Shown: in pieces, positions 29,523 to 38,380 of the stretch
Layout of the letters: each line of letters begins with the position of its first letter
Numbering within the stretch: the first letter of the stretch is position 1
Assembly: GCA_023653055.1 (NCBI GenBank)
Contig: JAMNXR010000007.1
Coordinates: forward strand, 1-64,000
Length of the DNA stretch: 64,000 bases
Source of the DNA: Burkholderiaceae bacterium
GTDB lineage: Bacteria; Pseudomonadota; Gammaproteobacteria; Burkholderiales; Burkholderiaceae_B
Direction: 5' to 3'
Notes under the pieces: model-generated
Told to the model about the DNA's origin: nothing
Databases searched by the model: none
Seen by the model: the letters and a program-made list of their open reading frames with translations, nothing else
Made by a program: the position numbers and the translations under genes

Positions 29523-31071
29523 ATGCTTGATGAAAGCGGGCAACATACGCATCAAAACTCTCTTGGTCACTGGCTTCGAGTGCCTGTTGCTCCATGAGTG
29601 ACTGGGTGGCCTGCGCTTGCGTGAAGGCAAACTCTGCGGGGCTTAAGCCTGCTTTTTTGAGGCTTTGCGCGTGTGCGGCACTTTGTTCCAGTGTGAAGTC
29701 GTGAAAAGAGCGCTTGCGAGCGATCAGTTGCTCTAAAAATTGGCCAGAAGCTGTCTGTGTGGGGTCAGCGACTTTTGCGCGCTGGGACAGCACGGCTTTT
29801 TTGTAATCCTGTTCGTGCAACGCGCCGTCAAGTGTATCTGCGCATTGGGCGATTTCATCCAATAGTTCCTCTGCCCATTGCTTGAGTGGTATTGCTTTTC
29901 CGAATTTTGAGAGCATCAATCCAGGCTGTCGACCTTGTTTGACGACCAGTGAAAAGTTGGCTGCGCTTTCTTTGCACCAACCACTTTCGGTAAAGAGCGG
30001 ACTATCCTGTAAGGCGCAAAAAAGAATAAAAGCGTCCACAAAGCGGGCAGTTTCCGCCGAAATACCCGTGGCTTGCGTCGGATCGATATCAAGACAGCGC
30101 ACTTCGATGTACTGAATACCTCGCTCGGCTAAGGCCGTAATCGGGCGCTCGCAAGGACCTGTCGTGCGCTTGGGACGTATGCTGGAGTAAAACTCATTCT
30201 CAATTTGCAAAACATTGGTGTTGAGCTGTATCCATTCGCCATCTCGGTGTGTGCCAATGGCCTGGTAGTCTGGCCAAGGGGTTGTGACGGCGCCATAGAG
30301 TCGCTCAAGAAACGTACTAAGGTCGTTGTAGCAAAGCTTGAGGTCGGATTGTGCTTTGCTTTGGTAACCAAGGTCACTCATGCGCAGGCTTGTGGCATGA
30401 GGCAAATACATGGTTTGTGCATCCAGCTCAACTAAATTAACTGATTTTCCGCGTAAGAAGTCTTTTGAAAGTGCGGGCGAGGCGCCAAAAAAGTACATCA
30501 GCAACCAGCTGTAGCGGGTGAAGTTGCGAATAAGCGCGATATAACCCGCTGAACGACGGTCCTGAGCGGTCGTTTGGGGGAGATCCAGAAGATCCCAAAG
30601 CGATTCGTCAAAGGAAAAGTTGTAGTGCAGACCTGCAATGCATTGCATGGTGCGACCGTAGCGCTCTGCTAGGCCTTTGCGATAAACGTGTTTGATCATC
30701 CCTGTATTGGAGGTGCCATACCAGCCAATCGGAATTTCATTGTCCGCAGGGAGATGTGCAGGCATTGAGTGATTCCACATGATCTCATCGCTCAGTGTGC
30801 AGGCCACAACGCGATGCACTTCGTTGAGCTCCGCCATCAGGCTGTCAACATTTGAGTGGGTGCCAGTAATCAACTCTAGCAATGCTTCAGAGTAGTCTGT
30901 CGTGACGCGGGGATGCGTCAGGGCTGAGCCCAAGGCAGGGGGGTGGGGGCGTTTAGATAAAGTGCCGAATGCATCGACGCGCAGCCCCTCTTTTTCAACG
31001 CCGCGCAGCGACTTCCCCAGAACATCTGGGTGTAATTGGAGGGTGGCAAGACGTTGAGTCAATATGGACAC
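29506..31071 (-). CDS. gshA: Glutamate-cysteine ligase
   Basis: GshA joins glutamate to cysteine with ATP, the first and rate-limiting step of glutathione synthesis. The 521-residue protein matches the Escherichia coli-type (group 1) enzyme. The N-terminal RGVEKEGLRVD and TTDYSEALLELIT segments form the active site, and MQCIAGLHYNFSFDE and IEVRCLDIDP are further conserved blocks. It is convergent with tRNA-Arg, whose terminator covers its stop codon. Glutathione made here is also the ligand partner of GrxD in this window. Confidence 0.96.
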   Translation of the reverse strand: MSILTQRLATLQLHPDVLGKSLRGVEKEGLRVDAFGTLSKRPHPPALGSALTHPRVTTDYSEALLELITGTHSNVDSLMAELNEVHRVVACTLSDEIMWNHSMPAHLPADNEIPIGWYGTSNTGMIKHVYRKGLAERYGRTMQCIAGLHYNFSFDESLWDLLDLPQTTAQDRRSAGYIALIRNFTRYSWLLMYFFGASPALSKDFLRGKSVNLVELDAQTMYLPHATSLRMSDLGYQSKAQSDLKLCYNDLSTFLERLYGAVTTPWPDYQAIGTHRDGEWIQLNTNVLQIENEFYSSIRPKRTTGPCERPITALAERGIQYIEVRCLDIDPTQATGISAETARFVDAFILFCALQDSPLFTESGWCKESAANFSLVVKQGRQPGLMLSKFGKAIPLKQWAEELLDEIAQCADTLDGALHEQDYKKAVLSQRAKVADPTQTASGQFLEQLIARKRSFHDFTLEQSAAHAQSLKKAGLSPAEFAFTQAQATQSLMEQQALEASDQESFDAYVARFHQALKKPT

Positions 31072-31168
31072 TGGTAAACCTGTTGCTGAAGCGAATCACT
31101 GCATTTTAAGGGATGCCATACTGTACCCGCGTATGGCAAAAATAGAGGACAATTTACTGTTGTTTTAT

Positions 31169-31186
31169 CTGTCATTCATTTGTCAT
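31169..31186 (+). promoter_or_regulatory. Candidate PhoB box upstream of lipoprotein gene
   Basis: CTGTCAT (31169-31175) and TTGTCAT (31180-31186) are direct repeats with an 11-base period and a four-base AT-rich spacer, the classic Pho-box layout (CTGTCAT-N4-CTGTCAT). They end 28 bases before the chosen start. A GATATG-like -10 follows only a few bases later, closer than usual, which lowers confidence. Confidence 0.4.
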
Positions 31187-31214
31187 TCTGATATGAGCTT
31201 TTTTGAGGCGGTTT

Positions 31215-31721
31215 GTGCGTAAATTAATTTCCTTATCGTTGTTGTGGTTATCTGTCTTGGTGCTAGCGGGATGTACCCCTGAATACAACTGGCGAGAGCG
31301 CTCGGTGGCCGATGATCGTGGTGTCATCATGTTTCCTTCACGGATTCAGACTGAACAGCGACAAATCGATCTCGAGGGCAGTCCAACTACATTTTCCCTA
31401 ACTTCGTCGGCGGTTGGCCAGGCCGTATTCTCGGTGGGATTTATTGCACTGCCAGAGTCTCTCAGCAAAGAGAAAAGTCAGGCCTTGGTCAAGACCGTGG
31501 TCTCTGCTCTCGCAGTGCGCGCCGGAAAACAAGCACCTGAAAGCGCATTGGGAGGGGAGATTTTTACCTTGGAAACAGTCGTTGCAAACAAGCCCTCCCT
31601 CATGATGGCGCGTGTGGTTGTGCATCGTGGCATGCTGATTCAAGTCGTGGTCTCTGGCCCGAAACAATCTCTTTCAAATGAAAATGCGCTGGAGTTTGTG
31701 CGTTCACTCAGGTTGAAGTGA
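31215..31721 (+). CDS. Hypothetical lipoprotein
   Basis: I do not recognise the family. The 168-residue protein begins with a lipoprotein signal (LSLLWLSVLVLAGC, lipid-modified cysteine near residue 19) and then a soluble domain of about 145 residues rich in beta-type alternation, with no catalytic motif I can name. I chose a GTG start seven bases after GAGG; a TTG 12 bases upstream is also in frame. The position-2 residue after the cysteine is Thr, which suggests outer-membrane sorting. A possible Pho box lies upstream. Its last 82 bases overlap the convergent LuxR-type gene. Confidence 0.75.
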   Translation: MRKLISLSLLWLSVLVLAGCTPEYNWRERSVADDRGVIMFPSRIQTEQRQIDLEGSPTTFSLTSSAVGQAVFSVGFIALPESLSKEKSQALVKTVVSALAVRAGKQAPESALGGEIFTLETVVANKPSLMMARVVVHRGMLIQVVVSGPKQSLSNENALEFVRSLRLK

Positions 31722-31930
31722 GGATTGCCGGTCAAGAGGCCTAGCCGCAATGCCTGTGCGACCCCTGCTTGTCGACCGTATACCTTGAGCTTGCGGCAAG
31801 CATTGAGCAAGTGAAAGTTGACTGTGCGTTCGGAGAGCCCAATGATCAAGCCGATTTCCCAGCTGGTTTTGCCAGTAAATACCCACTCCAGGCATTGCAA
31901 CTCGCGTCCGGAAAGACGTGGATTTGTCAT
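31640..31930 (-). CDS. Helix-only LuxR-type protein (quorum-sensing-like DNA-binding domain without ligand domain)
   Basis: This 96-residue protein consists of a LuxR helix-turn-helix (residues about 5-68: LSGRELQCLEW, GKTSWEIGLIIGLSERTVNFHL, RKLKV) and a short unrelated tail. The GKTSWEI block is typical of acyl-homoserine-lactone receptors of the LuxR class, yet no ligand-binding domain is encoded upstream. The start giving MTNPRLSG has AGGGG 11 bases before it. The frame extends 21 codons further up. The 3' end overlaps the lipoprotein gene. It could be a real small regulator or a decayed remnant. Confidence 0.6.
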   Translation of the reverse strand: MTNPRLSGRELQCLEWVFTGKTSWEIGLIIGLSERTVNFHLLNACRKLKVYGRQAGVAQALRLGLLTGNPHFNLSERTNSSAFSFERDCFGPETTT

Positions 31931-32130
31931 GAGAAAATAGCCCCTAATGGACGCAAATGAGAATTTGTTAGTGTGAGTGTTAATGCCTCTCATTAGAATG
32001 CGCAGAACCCCTGTGATGGCAGGTTCATTTGTAAGGAAATGTATTTAGTGCTGGAATGCTTGTAACTGGGTGTTTCGGCCGTCGGAGATTGCGTGTGAGT
32101 CGTTTCGCTGTTTTGTTCGCGCGTCGATGT

Positions 32131-32207
32131 TAAACTTTTGGTTAGTTGGCGCCGATTTGCTCGATCCGCTTGCGGGCGCCTCATAAATCCCGCTAAAGAA
32201 GGTCTGT
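32131..32207 (+). promoter_or_regulatory. SAM-II riboswitch controlling metX translation
   Basis: This is a compact aptamer of the SAM-II (metA motif) class. P1 is GGCGCC (32148-32153) with GGCGCC (32175-32180). The loop starts GATTTG, and downstream come ATAAAT (32183-32188) and the hallmark GCTAAA (32192-32197), which form the pseudoknot. The ribosome-binding site GAAGG (32198-32202) directly follows GCTAAA, five bases before metX. In this class, bound S-adenosylmethionine hides the site and lowers translation. A TAAACT (32131-32136) would start the transcript just ahead of P1. No riboswitch-specific search was run. Confidence 0.88.
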
Positions 32208-33449
32208 ATGACATCTCCGTCCAGTATCAAGGGCGCGTCCCCCGCACAAGAATCCTTTGTCACGACAATAGATTCAGTGGGCGTCGTCCACACACAATTT
32301 CTTCACTTTGATGTGCCCCTGCCATTAGTGAGCGGCCATACTTTGTCGTCTTATGATTTGGCGATTGAAACCTATGGCACATTAAACGCGGATGCCAGCA
32401 ATGCTGTGCTGATCTGCCATGCACTAAATGCCTCTCATCATGTGGCGGGTATTTCGGCAGAAAATCCTGAGGATATTGGTTGGTGGGACAACATGGTGGG
32501 CCCGGGCAAACCTGTGGATACCAATGTGTTTTTTGTAATTGGTATCAATAACCTGGGTTCGTGTTTTGGCTCAACAGGTCCCGCAAGTATTCGCCCTGAA
32601 ACGGGCAAGCCGTGGGGCGCAGCCTTTCCTGTGTTGACCGTCGAAGACTGGGTGTTGGCGCAGGCGCGAGTGGCAGATCGTCTGGGCATCCAAAGATTCG
32701 CTGCTGTGATGGGTGGATCGCTGGGCGGGATGCAGGCACTGAGTTGGGCGATTACGTTGCCCGAGCGTGTCGCGCATTGCGTGGTGGTGGCCAGCACGCC
32801 ACGGTTGTCTGCGCAAAATATTGGTTTTAACGAGGTCGCTCGGCGTGCCATCATCACCGATCCCGAGTTTCATGGCGGTGATTACTATGCGCACAATACT
32901 GTGCCACGCCATGGCTTGTCTGTAGCCAGAATGATTGGTCATATCACCTATCTGTCTGACGATGATATGGCGGAAAAGTTTGGTAGAACGCAACGTGAAC
33001 CTGCGGCCGATGGTGCCTACCATTATGGTTATGGCGTAGAGTTCGAGGTCGAGTCTTATCTGCGCTATCAAGGCGAAAAGTTCTCTAAATATTTTGATGC
33101 CAATACCTATTTGCTCATCACGCGCGCCCTAGACTATTTTGATCCGGCGAAGCGAACTGGGGGCGATTTCGCACGTGCGATTGCACCTGCACTGGCTGAT
33201 TTTCTGTTGGTTTCTTTCACGACGGATTGGCGGTTTCCACCCGAGCGTTCCCGTGAGATCGTCCAGGCGCTGCTTAAAAACGGTCAGTCTGCAACGTATG
33301 CGGAGATCGATGCACCTCACGGCCACGATGCATTCTTACTCGACGATGCGCGCTACCATAGTTTGATGCGTGCATATTTTCTGCGGATCGCCGCGACTTT
33401 GGCGCAAGCACCTGCTGCGGTCAAGACGGCAGGCGGAGTGCAAGCATGA
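32208..33449 (+). CDS. metX: Homoserine O-acyltransferase (MetX)
   Basis: MetX transfers an acyl group from acetyl-CoA or succinyl-CoA to homoserine, committing it to methionine. The 413-residue alpha/beta hydrolase has the nucleophile S171 in [11 protein letters not shown], with the triad aspartate in [11 protein letters not shown] and the histidine in [24 protein letters not shown] forms part of the active site. Whether this one prefers acetyl- or succinyl-CoA cannot be told by eye, since MetX proteins of both kinds exist in proteobacteria. A SAM-II riboswitch precedes it, and it overlaps metW by four bases (ATGA). Confidence 0.96.
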   Translation: MTSPSSIKGASPAQESFVTTIDSVGVVHTQFLHFDVPLPLVSGHTLSSYDLAIETYGTLNADASNAVLICHALNASHHVAGISAENPEDIGWWDNMVGPGKPVDTNVFFVIGINNLGSCFGSTGPASIRPETGKPWGAAFPVLTVEDWVLAQARVADRLGIQRFAAVMGGSLGGMQALSWAITLPERVAHCVVVASTPRLSAQNIGFNEVARRAIITDPEFHGGDYYAHNTVPRHGLSVARMIGHITYLSDDDMAEKFGRTQREPAADGAYHYGYGVEFEVESYLRYQGEKFSKYFDANTYLLITRALDYFDPAKRTGGDFARAIAPALADFLLVSFTTDWRFPPERSREIVQALLKNGQSATYAEIDAPHGHDAFLLDDARYHSLMRAYFLRIAATLAQAPAAVKTAGGVQA

Positions 33450-34069
33450 GTGAACAACTACAACTGAGTGGTCAAACGATGGAAGGTGATTTACGCGGGG
33501 ATTTGGCACGCATCGCGCAATGGGTGCAGCCTAACAGCCGTGTATTGGATTTGGGTTGCGGTGATGGTGCGCTGCTTGCACATTTGCAGAAGTCTAAAAA
33601 TGTGCAGGGTGTGGGGGTTGAAATCAGTGATGACCGTGTCTTGAGTTGTGTGCAGCGCGGTGTACAGGTGATTCAGCAAAACCTCGAAGACGGGCTGGCG
33701 ATGTTTGACGATCAGCAGTTTGACACGGTCGTATTGTCCCAGACGCTGCAGTCGATGCATAATTCGGAGCACATTTTGCGCGAGATGGCACGTGTGGCCC
33801 GAGAGGGGATCGTATCTTTTCCCAACTTCGGTTACTGGCCGCACGGGTGGTCTATTTTGCGTGGTCGCATGCCCGTCACAGGGCAGATGCCGTATGACTG
33901 GTACAACACCCCCAATATCCACCTTTGTACGCTCAAGGATTTTGAGCGCTTGGCCGATAAGCTTGCGTTCACCATCCTCGAGCGCGCCACCTTTAATGAT
34001 CAGCACGAGGTGAAAGTGTTCGTGGGTTGGCGCAGCACGCTTGCCGCGTATCGATTTACGGCAAGGTAA
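33446..34069 (+). CDS. metW: Methionine biosynthesis protein MetW
   Basis: MetW is a small SAM-binding, methyltransferase-like protein always paired with metX in this group and thought to aid homoserine acylation or its control. The 207-residue protein has the SAM-binding [16 protein letters not shown] at about 33-48 and the conserved [18 protein letters not shown] block. It overlaps the metX stop by four bases, so it is translationally coupled and falls under the same riboswitch. Confidence 0.95.
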   Translation: MSEQLQLSGQTMEGDLRGDLARIAQWVQPNSRVLDLGCGDGALLAHLQKSKNVQGVGVEISDDRVLSCVQRGVQVIQQNLEDGLAMFDDQQFDTVVLSQTLQSMHNSEHILREMARVAREGIVSFPNFGYWPHGWSILRGRMPVTGQMPYDWYNTPNIHLCTLKDFERLADKLAFTILERATFNDQHEVKVFVGWRSTLAAYRFTAR

Positions 34070-34074
34070 GTCTC

Positions 34075-35361
34075 ATGACCTCTCAGCACGCGCCGCAATC
34101 ACAATCCCAGACAGAGACAATTCCAGCATCTAAACTCTACACCAGCAGACGCGTCGCGCCTTTGCTGGCGCTTGGTTTTGCGAGTGGCTTGCCTTTGGCG
34201 CTGACGGGCGGAACCTTGCAAGCGTGGGCAACGCTTGAACAAGTTTCCCTTCAAGAAATTGGATTTCTGACCTTGGTGGGAACGGCTTACACACTCAAGT
34301 TCCTCTGGGCACCGCTGATCGATCGGTACGCGCCGCCATTTTTGGGTCGCAGGCGAGGTTGGATGCTCGTGATGCAGGTTTTGCTCGCGCTTGGCATCAT
34401 GGCGATGGGTTTGATGTCGCCAGGTCAGAGTCTATTGCCGCTTGCCATGCTTGCGGTCGCCGTGGCTTTTTGCTCTGCAACGCAGGACATTGCATTTGAT
34501 GCTTATCGCAGCGATGTGTTGCGCAAAGAAGAGAGAGGGGCGGGTGCTGCCTTGTCTGTGCTCGGATATCGGCTTGCCATGTTGACCTCTGGAGGGTTGG
34601 CATTGATTTTGGCGGATCAGTGGCTGGGCTGGGGCTATACCTACATGTTGATGGGGGCGCTCATGTTGGTGGTTGCGCTCGCCACGCTTTGGGCGCCTGA
34701 GCCTGAGGTGCCCGCGCAGACGCCTCGCTCGCTTTCGCGGGCTGTGTTTGAGCCCTTCAAGGAGTTTTTTGGTCGTCCTGAAGCCCTCACTGTCTTACTG
34801 TTAATTGTTCTCTACAAGCTTGGCGATGCCTTCGCGGGAGCACTCTCCACGACGTTTCTGTTGCGCGCCGCGGGTTACACAGCGACCGAGGTTGGAACAG
34901 TCAATAAGCTATTGGGTTTGACTGCGACGATCGTGGGTGCGCTGACGGGCGGTGCGCTGATGGCGAAATTAGGGCTATACCGATCGTTGATGCTGTTTGG
35001 TTTGCTGCAGGCAGTCTCCAATCTTGGCTTTTGGGCCATTTCCGTGGGGCCGCATAGTGTTTTCTTGATGGCGGCAGGTGTTGGGCTTGAGAACTTGTGT
35101 GGAGGGATGGGTACCGCTGCGTTCGTCGCCTTGTTGATGGGGCTGTGCAACCGAGAATTTTCTGCCACGCAGTTTGCGTTGTTGTCAGCGCTGTCTGCGG
35201 TCGGTCGTACGTATCTCGCAGGACCGCTGACGCCGCCTCTGGTGCTGTTCGCAGGATGGCCGACTTTTTTCTTGATGACCGTCGTGATTGCGCTGCCAGG
35301 TTTGTTGCTGCTGTGGTGGCGTCGCCGCGACATTGAGCGTATCGACGCCGCGGGCGTATGA
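34075..35361 (+). CDS. AmpG-like MFS permease (muropeptide transporter family)
   Basis: This is a 12-helix major-facilitator transporter of 428 residues. The N-terminal block (LALGFASGLPLALTGGTLQAWAT...TYTLKFLWAPLIDRY) is characteristic of AmpG, which imports anhydromuropeptides released during wall turnover. The loop DRYAPPFLGRRRGWM is the MFS motif A region. I chose the ATG that follows AAGGTAAG; a longer frame reaches back into metW. It may share the metX-metW transcript, although the functions are unrelated. The recycling role fits with the nearby mreBCD/PBP2/RodA genes, but this is inference. Confidence 0.85.
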   Translation: MTSQHAPQSQSQTETIPASKLYTSRRVAPLLALGFASGLPLALTGGTLQAWATLEQVSLQEIGFLTLVGTAYTLKFLWAPLIDRYAPPFLGRRRGWMLVMQVLLALGIMAMGLMSPGQSLLPLAMLAVAVAFCSATQDIAFDAYRSDVLRKEERGAGAALSVLGYRLAMLTSGGLALILADQWLGWGYTYMLMGALMLVVALATLWAPEPEVPAQTPRSLSRAVFEPFKEFFGRPEALTVLLLIVLYKLGDAFAGALSTTFLLRAAGYTATEVGTVNKLLGLTATIVGALTGGALMAKLGLYRSLMLFGLLQAVSNLGFWAISVGPHSVFLMAAGVGLENLCGGMGTAAFVALLMGLCNREFSATQFALLSALSAVGRTYLAGPLTPPLVLFAGWPTFFLMTVVIALPGLLLLWWRRRDIERIDAAGV

Positions 35362-35387
35362 CGCGCTGCGTTCAGGCGAGTCAGGCG

Positions 35388-36188
35388 TTAATCTTTCGCC
35401 GCAAGTGTAAAGTCGTAATCAATCGTGAATGGTGCGTGATCAGAAAAGCGTTCGTCTTTGTAAATGCTGGTTGAGCGCGCCAATGAAGCGATCCCCGGCG
35501 TGGCGAGTTGGTAGTCCAGACGCCAGCCTACGTTCTTGGCCCAGGCCTGACCACGGTTGCTCCACCACGTGTATTGCTCGGGGCTTTGATCCAGCGATCT
35601 AAACACATCGACAAAGCCGATTTCCTCGAGGGTGTGCGTGACCCAGGCGCGCTCTTCAGGGGTAAAGCCCGAATTTTTCTGATTTGATTTCCAGTTTTTT
35701 AGATCGATTTCTTTGTGCGCGATGTTCCAGTCCGCGCAGATCACATATTCACGCTTGGTTTTTTTGTGATCGTCCATCAGGGCTTGCAACCAAGGGCCAA
35801 ATTTAGCTAAGAAGCGAAACTTTGCCTCCTGCCGCTCAGGACCGCTTGAGCCTGAGGGGAGGTAGGCGCTAACAACCGTCAAGTTGGACCAGTCGGCACG
35901 AATAACCCGACCCTCTTGATCAAACTCTGGGCAGTCGATTCCCGAGAGTACCCGCTCGGGTTGCTGTTTCAAATAAAGACCCACACCGCTATAGCCTTTC
36001 TTTTCGGCCGCACAAAAATGGCCGGTGTAGTCTAGCGGATGTTGGTAGTCATGCTGAATGTCGGCCAGATGCGCTTTAAGTTCTTGAAGACAAAGAATAT
36101 CTGCTTGATGTGATTTCAGCCATTCCATCAGGCCTTTGTTGTAGGCGGAGCGAATGCCGTTGAGGTTCAGTGAGGTGATACGCAGCAA
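35388..36188 (-). CDS. xthA: Exodeoxyribonuclease III / AP endonuclease
   Basis: XthA cuts at abasic sites and removes blocked 3' ends in base-excision repair. The 266-residue protein has the family blocks LNLNGIRSAYNKG (Asn metal ligand), ILCLQELKA (Glu metal ligand), SAYLPSG, the CADWNIAH Asp/Asn pair and the C-terminal SDHAPFTIDY. It is convergent with the AmpG-like gene and divergent from pyrE across 66 bases. Confidence 0.95.
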   Translation of the reverse strand: MLRITSLNLNGIRSAYNKGLMEWLKSHQADILCLQELKAHLADIQHDYQHPLDYTGHFCAAEKKGYSGVGLYLKQQPERVLSGIDCPEFDQEGRVIRADWSNLTVVSAYLPSGSSGPERQEAKFRFLAKFGPWLQALMDDHKKTKREYVICADWNIAHKEIDLKNWKSNQKNSGFTPEERAWVTHTLEEIGFVDVFRSLDQSPEQYTWWSNRGQAWAKNVGWRLDYQLATPGIASLARSTSIYKDERFSDHAPFTIDYDFTLAAKD

Positions 36189-36254
36189 GGCAGAACTCCA
36201 AGTCGGTGAGATAATGCAAGGGTTTAAAGTCGAGTCGAAACGGAAAGGAATGTT

Positions 36255-36926
36255 ATGTCGCGAGGTGTTGATCGTCGAGAGTTTGTTCAGTTTGCCTTAA
36301 AAGAAGGTGTGCTGCGCTTTGGTAGTTTTGTGACAAAGTCAGGCCGCACAAGTCCCTACTTTTTTAATGCTGGGCTTTTCAATACCGGGGCTTCTGTCGG
36401 CAAGCTTGCACAATTTTATGCTCAGGCGCTGGTGGACGCCAAGTTGCCTTTTGATATGTTGTTTGGGCCGGCCTACAAGGGTATTCCTTTGGCAACGGCT
36501 ACTTCGGTCGCGCTAGCATCGCACGCAGGGCTTCAAGGGCGAGATGTCCCCTTCGCCTACAACCGCAAAGAAGCCAAAGACCACGGCGAGGGCGGTGTGC
36601 TGGTTGGCGCACCACTCAAGGGAAAAGTTGTCATCATTGATGATGTGATCACAGCAGGGACATCGGTGCGAGAGTCTGTTGACATCATTCGCGCTGCAGG
36701 TGCAGAGCCTTGCGCAGTGTTGATCGCGATGGACCGAATGGAGCGGGCGGGACCAGATGGTGCGCTCTCACCTCACTCTGCTGTCCAAGAAGTGCAGCAG
36801 CGCTATGGCTTACCAGTTGTGAGCATTGCCTCGCTGGCTGATATCTTGGCGTTGCTCGAACATGACACCGAATTCGCCGAACACCGCGAGGCGGTGTTGG
36901 CGTATCGCGCGCGGTACGGTATTTAA
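36255..36926 (+). CDS. pyrE: Orotate phosphoribosyltransferase
   Basis: PyrE joins orotate to phosphoribosyl pyrophosphate in pyrimidine synthesis. The 223-residue protein carries the PRPP-binding motif [17 protein letters not shown] at about 124-140, the orotate/phosphate segment [13 protein letters not shown] near 77-89 and the flexible-loop [13 protein letters not shown]. Its stop overlaps that of the convergent gatB by four bases. Confidence 0.97.
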   Translation: MSRGVDRREFVQFALKEGVLRFGSFVTKSGRTSPYFFNAGLFNTGASVGKLAQFYAQALVDAKLPFDMLFGPAYKGIPLATATSVALASHAGLQGRDVPFAYNRKEAKDHGEGGVLVGAPLKGKVVIIDDVITAGTSVRESVDIIRAAGAEPCAVLIAMDRMERAGPDGALSPHSAVQEVQQRYGLPVVSIASLADILALLEHDTEFAEHREAVLAYRARYGI

Positions 36927-38380
36927 CTGTCGAGCTTGGCCTTCAGGAGGTCATTGACCTGCTGGGGGTTTGCTTTGCCTTTGGCTGCTTTCATAATCTG
37001 ACCGACCAGCGAATTAAAGGCTTTTTGTTTGCCTGCGCGGTATTCCGCCACAATCGCCGGATTGTCCGCGAGTACCGCATCTACCATGGCAGCGATGGCG
37101 CCTGAATCACTAATTTGCGTCAGGCCTTTTGCTTGAATAATGGCATCAGGATCACCTCCAAGTTCGCCTGCCCACATTGCAGCAAACACATCGCGTGCAA
37201 TTTTGTTTGAGATGGTGCCATCATTGATGCGAGTGAGAAGCGCTGCCAGCGCTGAAGCTGAAACAGGAGATTCAGTGATGTCTTTTTCTTCACGATTGAG
37301 CGTGGCAGAGACTTCACCCATGATCCAGTTGGCGACAAGTTTGGCTTGGCCAGTCGGAAGTGCTGCGTTGACACTTTCAAAATAGGCTGCGAGATCACGG
37401 CTGATCGAAAGCTGAGCCGCATCGACGGGTGTCAGACCAAACTCGGAGATAAAACGTGCCCGCAAGGCTGCAGGAAGTTCCGGCATTGTCTGACGGACGG
37501 ACTCAATCCAATCCTCGGCGATCACCAGTGGTGGCAGATCAGGGTCGGGGAAATAGCGATAGTCGTGCGCGTCTTCTTTGCTGCGCATGCTGCGTGTTTC
37601 GTCACGGTCTGAGTCGTATAGACGGGTCTCTTGAACGACTCGCCCACCATCCTCAATCAGTTCGATTTGGCGCCGAACCTCATATTGAATTGCACGTTCA
37701 AGAAACTTGAACGAGTTGACGTTTTTGATTTCGCAGCGTGTGCCGAACTCTTGTTGGCCGACCGGGCGAACGGACACGTTTGCATCGATGCGGAATGAGC
37801 CTTCTTGCATGTTGCCGTCGCAAATACCTAGCCACATCACCAGACTATGCAGGGCTTTGGCATAGGCGACGGCTTCGGCGGCAGAGCGCATTTCTGGCTC
37901 CGACACAATCTCAAGCAGAGGTGTGCCTGCACGGTTTAAGTCAATGCCTGTGGAGGACTCGCCATGCGGACCAATAAAGTCATCGTGCATGGATTTGCCG
38001 GCATCCTCTTCGAGGTGCGCGCGGGTCAGGTTGATCGTTTTTTCCTGATCGCCCACAAAAAAACTAATTGAGCCGCCTTGCACAACAGGAATCTCAAATT
38101 GACTAATCTGATAGTTTTTTGGTGAGTCGGGATAAAAGTAATTTTTGCGGGCAAAAATGGACCGAGGTGCAATCGTCGCACCCACGGCTAAGCCCAGACG
38201 AATCGCGCGTTCGACGGCTGCGCGATTCATGACCGGCAGTGAGCCAGGTAGAGCCAAGTCGACTGCGTTGGCCTGTGTATTGGGCAACGCACCGTAACGG
38301 GTGGCGCTACCTGAAAAAATTTTGGTTTGAGTCGAGAGCTGGGTGTGCGTTTCCAGTCCGATCACGATTTCCCATGCCAT
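36923..38380 (-). CDS. gatB: Aspartyl/glutamyl-tRNA amidotransferase subunit B
   Basis: GatB is the kinase and tRNA-binding subunit that activates misacylated Glu-tRNA(Gln) or Asp-tRNA(Asn) before amidation. The 485-residue protein has the N-terminal [19 protein letters not shown] and [16 protein letters not shown] blocks, and the C-terminal helical YqeY-like tail ends with [20 protein letters not shown]. Gene order is gatC-gatA-gatB on the minus strand with tight junctions. The presence of the complex suggests the organism lacks GlnRS, AsnRS or both. Confidence 0.97.
   Translation of the reverse strand: MAWEIVIGLETHTQLSTQTKIFSGSATRYGALPNTQANAVDLALPGSLPVMNRAAVERAIRLGLAVGATIAPRSIFARKNYFYPDSPKNYQISQFEIPVVQGGSISFFVGDQEKTINLTRAHLEEDAGKSMHDDFIGPHGESSTGIDLNRAGTPLLEIVSEPEMRSAAEAVAYAKALHSLVMWLGICDGNMQEGSFRIDANVSVRPVGQQEFGTRCEIKNVNSFKFLERAIQYEVRRQIELIEDGGRVVQETRLYDSDRDETRSMRSKEDAHDYRYFPDPDLPPLVIAEDWIESVRQTMPELPAALRARFISEFGLTPVDAAQLSISRDLAAYFESVNAALPTGQAKLVANWIMGEVSATLNREEKDITESPVSASALAALLTRINDGTISNKIARDVFAAMWAGELGGDPDAIIQAKGLTQISDSGAIAAMVDAVLADNPAIVAEYRAGKQKAFNSLVGQIMKAAKGKANPQQVNDLLKAKLDS

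Noticed and set aside
31993-32214. 73-codon reading frame on the minus strand
   Set aside because: It lies opposite the metX leader and SAM-II riboswitch, is low-complexity in Ser/Thr and shows no family motif.
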